Of a stretch of 64,000 nt of DNA, positions 8,595 through 18,394 are shown piece by piece. The stretch is taken from NCBI GenBank assembly GCA_002293145.1, contig DBCO01000005.1, forward strand, positions 172,532-236,531. The letters run 5' to 3'. The notes under the pieces were generated by a model, which was not told the origin of the DNA, searched no databases, and saw only the letters and a program-made list of their open reading frames with translations. The position numbers were made by a program, and so were the translations under genes. The DNA comes from Akkermansiaceae bacterium UBA956 (GTDB lineage: Bacteria; Verrucomicrobiota; Verrucomicrobiia; Verrucomicrobiales; Akkermansiaceae). The stretch's first letter is position 1; every line of letters begins with the position of its first letter.

Positions 8595-9197
8595 TTAACG
8601 CCAAAATGCAAAGGTGCTGACGATCAGAATCAATCCATAAGCAAGTCCTCCGAGGCAAAGAGCCTTCCAGCGGGCAGCGGATGCAGTCGCCCAGGTGACG
8701 GCATCACGGAAAAGATAGGGCATGCCAACGAAAAAGAGCGACGCGATGACAAGTCCGTAGGTCCAAAACGGAATCAGCAATCGGCTCATTGGATCTTTCA
8801 AAAAGGCCGCATCCAACAATGGTTGCGCCACCAATAAGCCCAACAAGCCGAGGGCTCGCACCGACAGAAATTCACGAATCGACATCGCCACAAAAACAAA
8901 AATCACCGGCAAAAGGAGACGCAAAATCGGCTTCACTGCATTGAATTCCGTCATGTCCAGCGCCAAAAAACTAATCCATCCCTTGCCCTCAGGGGCAATC
9001 AGCAGCCAGAACCACGCCATGCCAATGCCGAGAATCACTTGACCGATTTTCTGATTGCGCGGAAATTTCACCAAAAACTGTTGCATGGCCGCTGACTTGA
9101 CGAACATCAGCAGATGCAACATCAGTAAAAACACGCCCAATGTCACTCCGGTAGAAAATAACCCGAGTCGTTCGTATAGGTGCATGGATGTACTCAT
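8595..9197 (-). CDS. Polytopic membrane protein, unknown function
   Basis: 200 residues with about six predicted hydrophobic helices (near residues 13-32, 50-66, 90-106, 113-128, 140-160 and 178-197) and very few polar loops. I do not recognise a family or catalytic motif. It is transcribed leftward, 80 bases downstream of the Fur-box region, between the terminator of the large Ig-domain gene and fur. The divergence from any operon partner leaves its function open. Confidence 0.75.
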   Translation of the reverse strand: MSTSMHLYERLGLFSTGVTLGVFLLMLHLLMFVKSAAMQQFLVKFPRNQKIGQVILGIGMAWFWLLIAPEGKGWISFLALDMTEFNAVKPILRLLLPVIFVFVAMSIREFLSVRALGLLGLLVAQPLLDAAFLKDPMSRLLIPFWTYGLVIASLFFVGMPYLFRDAVTWATASAARWKALCLGGLAYGLILIVSTFAFWR

Positions 9198-9294
9198 CGA
9201 GGGGCTTTATTAGGGGAGCTTAGGCCGATGTGCAAGCCAAATCATCATCCAGAGGTAATACTCGGTCCTAAAACACGACCTAAAAAATTTTACA

Positions 9295-9336
9295 TAAAAA
9301 AAGCCCCACAGATGCTTATCACATCGGCAGGGCTTG
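9295..9336 (-). terminator. Rho-independent terminator after the large Ig-domain gene
   Basis: On the minus strand AAGCCC pairs with GGGCTT around an inner GATG/CATC helix, followed by seven T residues. It lies about 40 bases after the stop of the gene ending at 9374. Confidence 0.7.
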
Positions 9337-9373
9337 GCGTGGGCGGTGATTCAAAAAGAATCAACCGCAGCAA

Positions 9374-12300
9374 CTATTCGGGATAAACAATACGATAGAA
9401 GGCCCGATTCTGCGGCGGTGAGTTATCCCTCACAGACACAATCCCCGAGAGCGGTGCCACTGTGGTGGAAATCACCACCCAATCATTAGCCTCGAGCGTC
9501 GTGGACCTCTCGATCGAATAACTTGTGCCCGGTGTTCCCGTAAAGCTGCCTGAGAGAACTCCGCCCGATAACGTAAGACTAAGAGCGCCAGGAGGGACAT
9601 CTGCAACAGGATTTACTGTGATGTTGACAGTTGCCGTGTGAGTTCCGCCCCAAATGCCATCATTGATGGTATAGCTGATGGTATCGAGCCCGTGGAAATT
9701 TGCCGGTGGCGTGTAAGTGATGGTGCCGTCCACTTCGGAAACGGTGCCTCCTTGCACACTGGTTGCCGCAACACTTGTGAAAGAAATCAGATCGAGATCT
9801 GCGTCGGTATCATTGGACAAAAGTGTCAGCACACTGATTTCCAACGGTGTGTCCTCATTCGATTCAGCAAGATCATTAACAGCTACAGGAGCGATATTCG
9901 GAATGGTCAGAGTAACGACCGAACTATCCACAAATCCCGTTCCGTTGGACACTCGCACTTTGTAATTGCCCGCTACAATTGGATCAGCGGCTGGAACAAC
10001 CAACACAGACTGGGTCTCTCCGAGCAAGGCATCACCGTCGAAATACCATTGATACGTGACCGTTGCAGAACCACTGGCTGCAACCGCGAACTTAGCATTT
10101 TGATTGTGCTTAGCAACTACACTCACAGGTTGCACGGCAATGTGCGGAGCGGTGTTCGGTGCAATCAGTCCAATCGCTTCAAAGTCCTGAATTTTCAAGC
10201 CTGTGAAGCCCGCAACTGGATCCATATTGATGATCACAAAATCAATGGTGTTGATGCCGGTCGTGAGAGTAGGAGCAATGACCGAATCGAGAGTGAAACT
10301 TTTCAGCCCGCCAAAGGAATTTACTAAGTTATTAAGACCTGTGACTACAGTGCCATTGACACGAATCGCAAGGCCTTCGTTGTCGCTCGCCCATTTGCCG
10401 CGGATGGTCACCGTGGAGAGATCGAAATTTGTTAGATCGATGCTCGTGCGGTAAACGTATGTGCCCAATCCTTCACCTGCGTCGACAGTTTGCCCTGCCG
10501 CACCGCCGGTGTTTGCCCGAGGACCAATCCACAACGACGTTGCAGAATTTGGATTCCATGGGCCTGGATTGCCCGATTGCACCAGAGCGAGTGTAGAGCT
10601 CGTATTATCGGGGTTCACGAGTAATGTGTAATGAGGGTCGGTAGCGCCCGCAGCAAGCGGTTGTTTATCAACATCCACACCTGTGTTGTAAAGGCCTGGC
10701 ACATTGTCTAGCACCTGTACCGTAGCGGAATTGCTGATGAGCGAACCAAATCCATTGGTAATCACGCAGGTGTAAACCCCGCCCTCGGCGTAGTCGATGT
10801 CTTCGATCACTAAAGTAGGGTTGGTAGCGCCAGAAACGTCATTGCCATTCAACTTCCATTGGTAAGTAATGGTGGAACTGCCAACAGCTCCCACGTTGAG
10901 AGTGCAATCACTGCCAATACCCAATGTGACTCCTGTTGGCTGCAAGGTAATCGTTGGTGGCGTCGATACCAAAGCATCAGCCTCGCGATTGCTCATCGCA
11001 TAAATGTGCATTGCAGCAGGTGCAACGGCACTCTGAATCTCCGAACTCGTCACTTTCAAGTTTCCTGTAGAGTCAGCCGTGTAGCGATACTCGATACGGA
11101 TGCCATTATTGTCGCCAAATTGATCTTGGTCGATCGCTGTAATGCCATCTCCCTTGCCACCGACGAGTGCACCAAATCGATTGCCCGCAGCTTCCCAGCC
11201 AACGGAATACAAGGTTAACACGTAATTTTTTCCCGGTGTCAATCCGCTTAGATTGTGAACTTCGGGGAATCCGGCATAGACGAAATCTTTCGCCAAAGCC
11301 GCTCCAAATCCCGTGATGTTGTTTACGTCATTGTTGTATAAGACACCCAGCACTGATGTGTAGTTGGCCGCTGATGGATTTGCTCCCGCGATGCCTGTAA
11401 AGTTGACGCCGTTGACGTTTGCACCAGTGGCATTGCCGAAATTATACGCGTGGGTATAAAGATAGCTGCCATCAATACCCGATGTGGCATCGTCTGACCA
11501 AGCCACTGTGGACCATGGCGATGGTGTGGCGTTTACCGCAGCCTCACGGTTGCTGAATCCACTCGTGTGGAAAGTGCCTGCACCTGTGGATGGATAATTG
11601 ATTGTAACCGGCGAACCGAGAGCATCGGTGGTGTAAGTGTAATTCACACGCATACCATTGCCCTGACCATATTGATTCAAGTTCGCGGTGAATTTTTCAC
11701 TCGATAGATTGCTGCTGAACGTAGCGGCACGAGGATCGGATACATCGAAGCCGATGCCGTATGCCGTGAACACATATTGGGTATTCGGCTTGAGGTTATC
11801 CAAGGTGATGCCCGTATTGCCATTGTAACGGAAATCTTTTGCTAGCCCTGCGCTGTTGCCCGTAACATTGTTCGGAGTGCGATTGCCGAAGCCGTTATCC
11901 AGTCCAGTGGCAGAAAATCTTCCTTCAATGTTAAATTCGCGCGGGATGAAGGGCACGCCATTGATGTTCGCAACGGCATTCGAAGCAAAATTCACCGCGT
12001 GGGTATAGAGGTATGCGGAATCGACACCAGAAGTCGCGTCATCTTGCCATGGGCCAAATGACCAAGCACCTGTCGAAGTAGCGATCGTCACATCATCGAT
12101 CAGCAAGGTATGATCGCCAGAATTGATCGTGTTGGCGATGTTGATCACATGACTAGTATTCGTCGCAGTAAAATCAAAGCCCACATACTTGTAAGGATTA
12201 GAGCCGCCGACTAGCGTCACTTGGGCTGACACGGCAGGCTCTCCCGCATCGGTGGAAAACTCCAAAAAGGGTCCATTCCCGCTGCGTGCGTTCACACGAA

Positions 12301-12658
12301 ACTCCACGTGGTATTTCGTGCCAATCGTCAAGCCTGTAACTGTTTGACTCATGGTCACAGCACCGGTGGATCCGGCTTGAAGGAATGCCACATTAGTTCC
12401 GGTAGGGATCGTGCCGTTGTCAGCAAAAGGAGTTCCTCCACCAGGATTTAGCCCAATCCGAGTATTGTTCGACAAGGTCCAATCCGTAATGACTCCGCCA
12501 TTTCCCGAGGTATAGCCAGGGAAATTGGTGAATGTATCTGCTTCAAAGCTCGCATTGTTGATGCTCTGGCCATGAAGCGACGCTGATGCAAGCGCGATCC
12601 ATGTCGCGAGGCATTTGGGTACACTGCTCCCGATCCAACGGGGTAGGTTCTTTTTCAT
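9374..12658 (-). CDS. Large secreted multidomain protein (Ig-like and cadherin-like domains)
   Basis: About 1094 residues from the ATG at 12658, which gives a good signal peptide (KK start, hydrophobic core, cleavage after Ala-Ser-Leu-His-Gly-Gln). An upstream start at 12700 only adds a basic leader. Order: an N-terminal beta-sandwich like carbohydrate-binding modules (about 30-200), two related modules of about 175 residues (each beginning W.DDATSG(V/I)D.(A/S)YLYTHA.NF), an Ig-like domain (about 565-650), a beta-sandwich (about 655-830), a second Ig-like domain (about 835-920), a cadherin/tandem-95-like domain (NEDTPL, NDTDAD, TYTPPANFHG) and a C-terminal module ending FYRIVYPE. Role is presumably adhesion or polymer binding outside the cell; no catalytic motif was seen. 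Confidence 0.8.
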   Translation of the reverse strand: MKKNLPRWIGSSVPKCLATWIALASASLHGQSINNASFEADTFTNFPGYTSGNGGVITDWTLSNNTRIGLNPGGGTPFADNGTIPTGTNVAFLQAGSTGAVTMSQTVTGLTIGTKYHVEFRVNARSGNGPFLEFSTDAGEPAVSAQVTLVGGSNPYKYVGFDFTATNTSHVINIANTINSGDHTLLIDDVTIATSTGAWSFGPWQDDATSGVDSAYLYTHAVNFASNAVANINGVPFIPREFNIEGRFSATGLDNGFGNRTPNNVTGNSAGLAKDFRYNGNTGITLDNLKPNTQYVFTAYGIGFDVSDPRAATFSSNLSSEKFTANLNQYGQGNGMRVNYTYTTDALGSPVTINYPSTGAGTFHTSGFSNREAAVNATPSPWSTVAWSDDATSGIDGSYLYTHAYNFGNATGANVNGVNFTGIAGANPSAANYTSVLGVLYNNDVNNITGFGAALAKDFVYAGFPEVHNLSGLTPGKNYVLTLYSVGWEAAGNRFGALVGGKGDGITAIDQDQFGDNNGIRIEYRYTADSTGNLKVTSSEIQSAVAPAAMHIYAMSNREADALVSTPPTITLQPTGVTLGIGSDCTLNVGAVGSSTITYQWKLNGNDVSGATNPTLVIEDIDYAEGGVYTCVITNGFGSLISNSATVQVLDNVPGLYNTGVDVDKQPLAAGATDPHYTLLVNPDNTSSTLALVQSGNPGPWNPNSATSLWIGPRANTGGAAGQTVDAGEGLGTYVYRTSIDLTNFDLSTVTIRGKWASDNEGLAIRVNGTVVTGLNNLVNSFGGLKSFTLDSVIAPTLTTGINTIDFVIINMDPVAGFTGLKIQDFEAIGLIAPNTAPHIAVQPVSVVAKHNQNAKFAVAASGSATVTYQWYFDGDALLGETQSVLVVPAADPIVAGNYKVRVSNGTGFVDSSVVTLTIPNIAPVAVNDLAESNEDTPLEISVLTLLSNDTDADLDLISFTSVAATSVQGGTVSEVDGTITYTPPANFHGLDTISYTINDGIWGGTHTATVNITVNPVADVPPGALSLTLSGGVLSGSFTGTPGTSYSIERSTTLEANDWVVISTTVAPLSGIVSVRDNSPPQNRAFYRIVYPE

Positions 12659-12795
12659 ATGGTTTTTTGGGGTTACTACTAAAGGAACGTTTCTTTTCAA
12701 ACAAGAGTCGTTTCTTTTTGTGGATCAACTAGTTACCATGGCGCGTTCACGTAGGGCAAGAAAATAATTGCGCAGCATCTAAAAAAATTTACACC

Positions 12796-13383
12796 TCAAA
12801 GCGCTCGGCTCCAAAAAACCAGCTCATTCTCTACCTCGCTACCTTGATCCACCTGCTCCCACGCCAACTGCGCGCACAAGCCATTTGGCTCGTAGCCACG
12901 CTTTTTCCAGAAAACATCGTGTGATCGATAGCCAAAAGGCCTGAGAGGATGATCCTCTGACCGGATCACCGAACAAAACGTCACCAGCGCCGCCCCACAC
13001 TCCCTCGCTTGTTTTTCTCGCTCGTCAAAAAACGCATGTCCGATGCCGCAGCCACGATGCTTAGGCAACAACACCGATTCTCCCAAATAAAAAATCTTAC
13101 TCAGATCATCGCCGCGTTGCAGATAGGAATGCTGAAATGCCTCATCGGCGTCCAGCATGGGCAATCCCGTCGAGACACCTACGACATCTGCGCCATCCAG
13201 CGCTAGCACAAAAATACTCTTGTCACAAGCAGCGTAGCTTTGCAGATACTCTTTCTCATACTCCAGCGAACCCGCATACAAATACGGATAATCACGAAAA
13301 ACCTCGATGCGCAGCCGGGCAACGTCATCGAGGTATAAAAGAATTTTCCTGCCACTCACGGCGACGATGGTCACATCAGGCAT
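12796..13383 (-). CDS. GNAT-family N-acetyltransferase
   Basis: 195 residues from the ATG at 13383, placed 20 bases after the bamA stop. A longer frame to 13488 would run into bamA and has no homology. The GNAT acetyl-CoA loop appears as LGESVLLPKHRGCGIGHAFF (Q/R-x-x-G-x-G/A type), preceded by strand VLALDGADVVGVSTGLP. Substrate cannot be told. Probably co-transcribed with bamA. Confidence 0.8.
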   Translation of the reverse strand: MPDVTIVAVSGRKILLYLDDVARLRIEVFRDYPYLYAGSLEYEKEYLQSYAACDKSIFVLALDGADVVGVSTGLPMLDADEAFQHSYLQRGDDLSKIFYLGESVLLPKHRGCGIGHAFFDEREKQARECGAALVTFCSVIRSEDHPLRPFGYRSHDVFWKKRGYEPNGLCAQLAWEQVDQGSEVENELVFWSRAL

Positions 13384-13402
13384 CGCGGCAGCAGGTCGTT
13401 GC

Positions 13403-15745
13403 TTAGAATTTGTAATCGAGGTAGAAGTTGAACTGGCCACCTTGATCAGCCTCTTCATCGGGAGAAGCGATCGGCACAGCGTAGTCAAATGCCAGCGGAC
13501 CGAAGGGCAAGTTCAAGCGCAGACCCACACCTGCATCGCTATAGATGTCGGAAGGATTGAAATCAAACGAATCGGCATTCACAAAACCCGCATCATAGAA
13601 GACAGCACCACGCACTTGCTCAAAGAGTGGCACGGTGTATTCCAAGGAGAGCCAGCCCATGCTGTTGCCGCCGATGACTTCTTTCGAGGCTGCATCACGT
13701 GGACCGACATCGCGGAATTCAAAGCCGCGCAGTGTCCGAGCACCACCGAGGAACTGGCGATCAAAGATCGGCACATCGTCATCGTTGGTGTTATCCACCA
13801 TGCCAATTTCACCGTTCACGGAGAAAATGGTATCCCAAGCAAGGTTCCAGTATTTCTGGCCCGATGCCGAGAAAGTAACCGTGTTCACATCACCGCCGAG
13901 GCCCGCGTAGTTCACACCTAGATCTACCTTGTGACCTTCACGCGGTGTCTGGTTGCTATCGCGGCTATCATATACGTAGTTCAGGCCGAAAGAACTGCGT
14001 AGGTATTCCTCATCGAGATCAGCGAAGTAATCGTCTGCTGTTGCCAATAAACCATCATCATCCGCATCGATCTCGATGCGCTCAAAGCGGTATTCACCCT
14101 TGATGTATGCCCTCTCGCCCAAGGGCTTGCGCAGGAATACAGCGGCACCCATATTGAGTTGATCGTAGTAATCGCTGAAATACAGAGCATTGCGATAGAA
14201 CAACTCACCGCCGAGCGAGAGTTGGCGATCCATGAACCATGGCTCCACTAAGGACATGCTGAAGTCGCGTCGCTCCTGACCAGCTCGCACACTTGCGGTG
14301 AAACGCTGACCGCCACCCGTGAAGCGCCATGGATTGAATAGATCGAAGTTGGTCTGCTCAACGGTTACATAGCCGACGAGGTTATCGATCGAGCTAAAGC
14401 CCACACCGAAGCTCAGCGAGCCGGTCTTTTTCTCATCAACCAAAATGTTCAGGTCACGGTAGCCACCACCACCGGGCGAGGCACTGACTTGTGCATCGTT
14501 GTAATAGTTCAGGTTTTTCAGACGAGTACGCGTAGTATCTACGTCCACCGAGTTGAACCAATCACCTGGCTTAAGAGGCACTTCACGGCGAATAACCTTA
14601 TCTTTGGACTTGGTGTTGCCGGATATATTTACGCGACCAACACGATAGCGACTGCCCTCGGTGATGCGGTAGGTGATCTGCACCGTATCACCCGAGGCAT
14701 TATCGAGATCAGGTATTACGTTAGCATCGGCATATCCACGAGATCCATAGTAGCTGCGGATCATCTCGATGTCGGCACGCATTTTCTTGGCGGAATAAGC
14801 ATCACCGCCGACGAGAGTCAAGGCTGGATAAAGTTCCTCGGGTTGGAAAACGCTCATCTTGCCGAAACCGACGCCGTTCACCGTGTAGCGAGCTCCTTCG
14901 TTGATTGGCACGATCAAATCCATCTTACCATCGCCCGTGGGAATGCGCTGAATGCCAGAGCTTGATACGCGCAGGAAGCCTTTATTGCGATAGTAATCGA
15001 GAATTTCTTCCATGTCTTCATCGAGTTGATTGCCCTCAACGCGGCCCGACTTGGTAATGATCGAGAAAATGCCCTTTTCCTTGGTCTTCATGACCTTTTC
15101 AAGGTCCTTCGAGGTGATGTTGGCATTGCCCTCGAAGCGAATGTTCCGGACTTCGTTTTTCATGCCCTCATCGATGAGGAAAATCAACGAAGCACCGCCA
15201 TCGCCCGGTTGCATACGATGCGTAACCGATACATCAGGATAGCCGTAGCCTTGGTAGTAGGCCTCGATGTTGCGGCGTGCATTGAGAATTTCCTCATCAC
15301 TTAAAGGACCACCGGCCTTGAGCTTCGATTCTGAGGCGAGCTTTTTGTCGCTGAAAATCGAATTACCGACGAAGCCGACGCCGGTCATGGCAGGGCGAGT
15401 CGCTACTTCGGCGATCAACTTAACGCCATCGCCCTCAGGCTCCGCAAGCCAACGCACATCGTCCACTTTGCCGGATTCATAAAGTTTTTTGATGTCGGCA
15501 TCGAGCTTTTCGGTACTATAAGCTTGACCCGCGCGGGTGCTGAGGAAATTGCGAATCGCAGCTTCGTCCACCGTCTTGGTTCCCCGATACTTGATCTCGA
15601 CCTTGGTGATGTTTTTGCCCTCGAAGTCGACCATTTGCGCCTGAGTCATCAGCGGAGCGCAGCAAAGGATCGCTGAAAGAAAAATCGTTGGCTTGCGCGA
15701 TGCAAGAAAACGTCGGGTAATGGGATCGAAGGACAATGCTTTCAT
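13403..15745 (-). CDS. bamA: Outer membrane protein assembly factor BamA
   Basis: 780 residues with a signal peptide ending AQA-Q. BamA inserts beta-barrel proteins into the outer membrane. Five POTRA domains occupy roughly residues 40-420 (for example FEGNANITSKDLEKV and VNISGNTKSKDKVI). The 16-strand barrel follows, with the conserved L6-loop motif as GGARTLRGFEFRDVGPRD, and it ends with the beta-signal-like FNFYLDYKF with terminal Phe. This shows that the organism has a diderm envelope. It stands alone with the GNAT gene; no skp or lpx genes follow, unlike in proteobacteria. Confidence 0.96.
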   Translation of the reverse strand: MKALSFDPITRRFLASRKPTIFLSAILCCAPLMTQAQMVDFEGKNITKVEIKYRGTKTVDEAAIRNFLSTRAGQAYSTEKLDADIKKLYESGKVDDVRWLAEPEGDGVKLIAEVATRPAMTGVGFVGNSIFSDKKLASESKLKAGGPLSDEEILNARRNIEAYYQGYGYPDVSVTHRMQPGDGGASLIFLIDEGMKNEVRNIRFEGNANITSKDLEKVMKTKEKGIFSIITKSGRVEGNQLDEDMEEILDYYRNKGFLRVSSSGIQRIPTGDGKMDLIVPINEGARYTVNGVGFGKMSVFQPEELYPALTLVGGDAYSAKKMRADIEMIRSYYGSRGYADANVIPDLDNASGDTVQITYRITEGSRYRVGRVNISGNTKSKDKVIRREVPLKPGDWFNSVDVDTTRTRLKNLNYYNDAQVSASPGGGGYRDLNILVDEKKTGSLSFGVGFSSIDNLVGYVTVEQTNFDLFNPWRFTGGGQRFTASVRAGQERRDFSMSLVEPWFMDRQLSLGGELFYRNALYFSDYYDQLNMGAAVFLRKPLGERAYIKGEYRFERIEIDADDDGLLATADDYFADLDEEYLRSSFGLNYVYDSRDSNQTPREGHKVDLGVNYAGLGGDVNTVTFSASGQKYWNLAWDTIFSVNGEIGMVDNTNDDDVPIFDRQFLGGARTLRGFEFRDVGPRDAASKEVIGGNSMGWLSLEYTVPLFEQVRGAVFYDAGFVNADSFDFNPSDIYSDAGVGLRLNLPFGPLAFDYAVPIASPDEEADQGGQFNFYLDYKF

Positions 15746-15887
15746 ATTTCGTAGTTCTTAACGAACGCGATTACTTCACCGAGAAAATGTCTATCCGTCA
15801 AGGGGGAATTCACGAGAAAAAGCGGGGAGATCAGCCACTACGCCGATTCAGTTACGAAATGCTACGATGTGCCTAGTAGTCAGCGGA

Positions 15888-16682
15888 TCATATGGACCAA
15901 ATACCCATCACTTCCCCACGCTGCCACATATTCCCCTCGTGCTCGATCTTTCCTACGCGGAGATTTCCCGATGCCCACTCACACCAATACGCTGCTCCTG
16001 GCGGCATGAATGATCCAGTGTTGATGACCAGTCCTTGCTTTTCATCCCATATCCCAGCGCGATGGAAATGTCCGCATATCATGACCTCGGCCACAGGAAA
16101 GTAGCGCTGAAAAAAATTGCGCGTCTCCGCTACCATCGTCGCCCATGAGAGCACCATGCGCAATGCGCGCCCCGGCGGCATCAAGGCATCCCATGCTCGC
16201 AGGAAAAGATTCTGACTGCGGCCATGGCTCGGCGCCACCAACATGCGCGCCAATTCCCGCCCCAAGGCCAGTCGTTCATCGATCGTCTCCGTGGCACGCT
16301 GCGCCCACAAGGCCATCCACTCCTTATGCTTGGCGATGGCCATTCGACTCCACGGCGCCCCTTCCGCAAACACACAATCGCCGTGAGTGATCACGATTTT
16401 GCCACCCGCCAACTCCACATAGCCACAGTCACCATTTCCGGGATCATGATTCCCCGGCAGCGCCATCACATCGATGCCCATCTGCGTGCACATTTGCTGC
16501 AGCTCGATCCACAAACGCTCACCATCCGCACGAAATTCCCGCGCTAATTCTTGCCACGTATCGCCATTCAATAACAGCGTGCCTGCTCCTTCGATCAATG
16601 GCCGCAGCGCCGCGACGTCATCGATCAGAGACCCCTTATGCCCCAGATGCAAATCAGACAAAATCAGCACCGGTTCCCTCAT
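15888..16682 (-). CDS. Calcineurin-like metallophosphoesterase (possibly UDP-diacylglucosamine pyrophosphatase-like)
   Basis: 264 residues. All dimetal motifs are present in order: SDLHLGH (residues 9-15), NGDTWQEL, PGNHDPG, THGDCVF and GHFHRAG. LpxH-type enzymes have the same order and size, but GDxxD is replaced here by GDTWQE, so the lipid A assignment is only a possibility. Its start overlaps the stop of the rRNA methyltransferase gene by four bases, so the two are translationally coupled. Confidence 0.8.
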   Translation of the reverse strand: MREPVLILSDLHLGHKGSLIDDVAALRPLIEGAGTLLLNGDTWQELAREFRADGERLWIELQQMCTQMGIDVMALPGNHDPGNGDCGYVELAGGKIVITHGDCVFAEGAPWSRMAIAKHKEWMALWAQRATETIDERLALGRELARMLVAPSHGRSQNLFLRAWDALMPPGRALRMVLSWATMVAETRNFFQRYFPVAEVMICGHFHRAGIWDEKQGLVINTGSFMPPGAAYWCEWASGNLRVGKIEHEGNMWQRGEVMGIWSI

Positions 16683-17281
16683 GACTCCTTGCGCTGACGC
16701 ACTGCCTCATAAAGGCATACACCTGTTGCCACCGAGACGTTCAAGCACTCGACCTTTCCAGCCATCGGCAACTTACACAAAAAATCGCAATTGTCCTCTG
16801 TCAAACGACGCATCCCCTTCCCCTCCGCACCCATCACGATCGCGATCGGTCCTTTCAAATCCATTTGATACAGCGTCTTATCACAGCGATCCGAGGTGCC
16901 CACGATCCATACGCCGACCTCCTTGAGTTTTTCCATGAAGCGCGCCAAGTTTGTAACCTGAAAAAACGGCACCCAGTCGGCAGCCCCCGTGGAAACCCGC
17001 CGCACCGTCTCAGTGATCGATGCAGCTTTATCCTTCGGCGCCACCACCGCAGTGACCCCCGCTCCATCAGCCGTGCGCAAGATCGCACCCAAATTGTGCA
17101 CATCCTGAATGCAATCGAGAATCAACACCAGAGGCGCTGTTTTTGACTCCGCAATCACGTCCCACACATCATCCTCATTGCGCGCTGGGATTGCCTCGGC
17201 CTCCGTCGCCAACGAGCGCACATGCCGATTCTCCCGCGCGCCATCCTCACGCCCCTGCGGCTTCTTCCGAAAATTCTTCAC
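16679..17281 (-). CDS. SPOUT-family RNA 2'-O-methyltransferase (TrmH/RlmB type)
   Basis: 200 residues carrying the TrmH knot: motif 1 LDCIQDVHNLGAILRTADGAG, with the N-x-x-A/G-x-x-R-T core, then IVMGAEGKGMRRL, then LNVSVATGVCLYEAVRQR. Typical RlmB (23S G2251) has an additional N-terminal L30e-like domain. Here the first 45 residues are short, basic and low in complexity, so the specific target (23S rRNA or tRNA) is uncertain. First gene of a two-gene unit with the phosphoesterase. Confidence 0.85.
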   Translation of the reverse strand: MKNFRKKPQGREDGARENRHVRSLATEAEAIPARNEDDVWDVIAESKTAPLVLILDCIQDVHNLGAILRTADGAGVTAVVAPKDKAASITETVRRVSTGAADWVPFFQVTNLARFMEKLKEVGVWIVGTSDRCDKTLYQMDLKGPIAIVMGAEGKGMRRLTEDNCDFLCKLPMAGKVECLNVSVATGVCLYEAVRQRKES

Positions 17282-17383
17282 CGGGCCACTGTAAGAAAAA
17301 CACAGAAAAAAGCAATGTTGATATCACGAGTTTGGGAGTGACACATGGAGATATGCTTAAAATAAAGTGCAAGCATTCGAAAT

Positions 17384-17644
17384 TTAGTCACCGTCCGATT
17401 GCAGCTCAAAATGCCGACGCGCGAATTCACGCCCCGAGCCAGATTTCAAGTATCTTTCGAATCGAGTGGCGATCAGTTTGTCTGTAAACGCAAAATACGA
17501 CTTAATCCGCCAAGGTTTGTATTTGGAAGTATGAGGACTCTTCCCCGAGTTATGCTCTTCCAATCTGCGTTTGAGATCATCAGTAGAACCAATGTAATGC
17601 CGACTGTGATCCTCGATGCATTGCAGGACATAAGTGTAGTGCAT
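17384..17644 (-). CDS. GIY-YIG domain protein (UPF0213-like)
   Basis: 86 residues forming a single GIY-YIG nuclease-like domain: YTYVLQC then HYIGSTDDLKRRLEEHNSGKS, then the conserved Arg and the FERYLKSGSGREFARRH tail. The small stand-alone GIY-YIG proteins are common and mobile in bacterial genomes; their biological role is unclear. The usual catalytic order (Tyr, Tyr, Arg, Glu) seems kept. Confidence 0.85.
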   Translation of the reverse strand: MHYTYVLQCIEDHSRHYIGSTDDLKRRLEEHNSGKSPHTSKYKPWRIKSYFAFTDKLIATRFERYLKSGSGREFARRHFELQSDGD

Positions 17645-17668
17645 AGTGAGTTGCTAACAATATTTTCA

Positions 17669-17897
17669 ACAAAGCTGGCTCGCCGAGCCGGAGTCCCGGG
17701 GCCGCACCAGCCTACGTCCGAGCTGTCTGGCGACAGCAGAGAACAATCGTTGTAGATCAAATGAGAACATATGAGCGAAAGTTTTCTAATGACAAAGCTG
17801 GCTCGCCGAGCCGGAGTACCGGGGCCGCTTGGAGTAGCCCGCCTCCGTTTCTCTACGGCGCGGCACCAGCCTAGGCCCAGACTGTCTGGCGACAGCC
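17669..17897. repeat. Two copies of a palindromic REP-like element
   Basis: Copy A (about 17669-17737) and copy B (about 17792-17897) share the blocks AAAGCTGGCTCGCCGAGCC, CACCAGCCTA and CTGTCTGGCGACAGC in the same order. Copy B carries an extra block of about 34 bases in the middle. GGCTCG-C-CGAGCC and CTGTC-tggc-GACAG are perfect hairpins. They lie between the GIY-YIG gene and the tmRNA. No coding sense is seen. Confidence 0.7.
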
Positions 17898-17913
17898 CGG
17901 GCCTAGGCTGGTG
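17864..17913 (-). terminator. Strong hairpin overlapping the tmRNA 3' end
   Basis: CACCAGCCTAGGCCC (17864-17878) and GGGCCTAGGCTGGTG (17899-17913, plus-strand reading) are perfect 15-base complements. The second arm includes the CCACC of the tmRNA 3' terminus. There is no T-run, so it may act as a 3' processing or termination structure rather than a classic terminator. Confidence 0.5.
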
Positions 17914-18263
17914 GAGGCGAGGGGAGTCGAACCCCTGTCCGGAACGCCATTCACAAAGACATCTACACGTTTAGCATGCGATCAGTGATTCGGAATCCTG
18001 CGGCTCGCATGCAGCGTCGTGACCCTAGAGACCTGTAGTTTCTCAGCAATCCATCCGGTCCCCCGACTTCATGCCCAGCCTATTAAGTGTCGCCTTCCCC
18101 CCTAACAGGCGTCAGGGTTCAGACGTTGCTGTCAATTAAGCAGCAAGTGCGAGCTCGTTAGAGTTTGCATTTATTTTTTTTGATCGGCTATTAAGGAGGC
18201 CAACCGATCAACCTCCACGTGCAGTCAGCGCGTCAAACATCCCGTCGAAACCAGAACGCCCCC
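17909..18263 (-). ncRNA. ssrA: tmRNA (SsrA)
   Basis: tmRNA rescues stalled ribosomes and tags the unfinished protein. The 5' end GGGGGCGTTCTGGTTTCGAC and the 3' end (T-arm GGTTCGACTCC, then CGCCTCC-A-CCA) pair as a seven-base acceptor stem with the G3-U pair expected for alanine charging. CCA is encoded. The tag frame reads GCA resume codon then Ala-Asn-Ser-Asn-Glu-Leu-Ala-Leu-Ala-Ala-stop (minus strand, about 18130-18165). Length 355 bases, one piece, not permuted. Confidence 0.95.
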
Positions 18264-18394
18264 GTTAGCTATACCGACCAGAAAATAGCTCTTCCCTGAG
18301 GGAGATCAAGCAAATTTTGCGGAAATCGCACGCAGCCAATCAAACACCATTCCTTTTTCCCTCGACATCCCCCTCCGCAAACCTACACTTCTGC

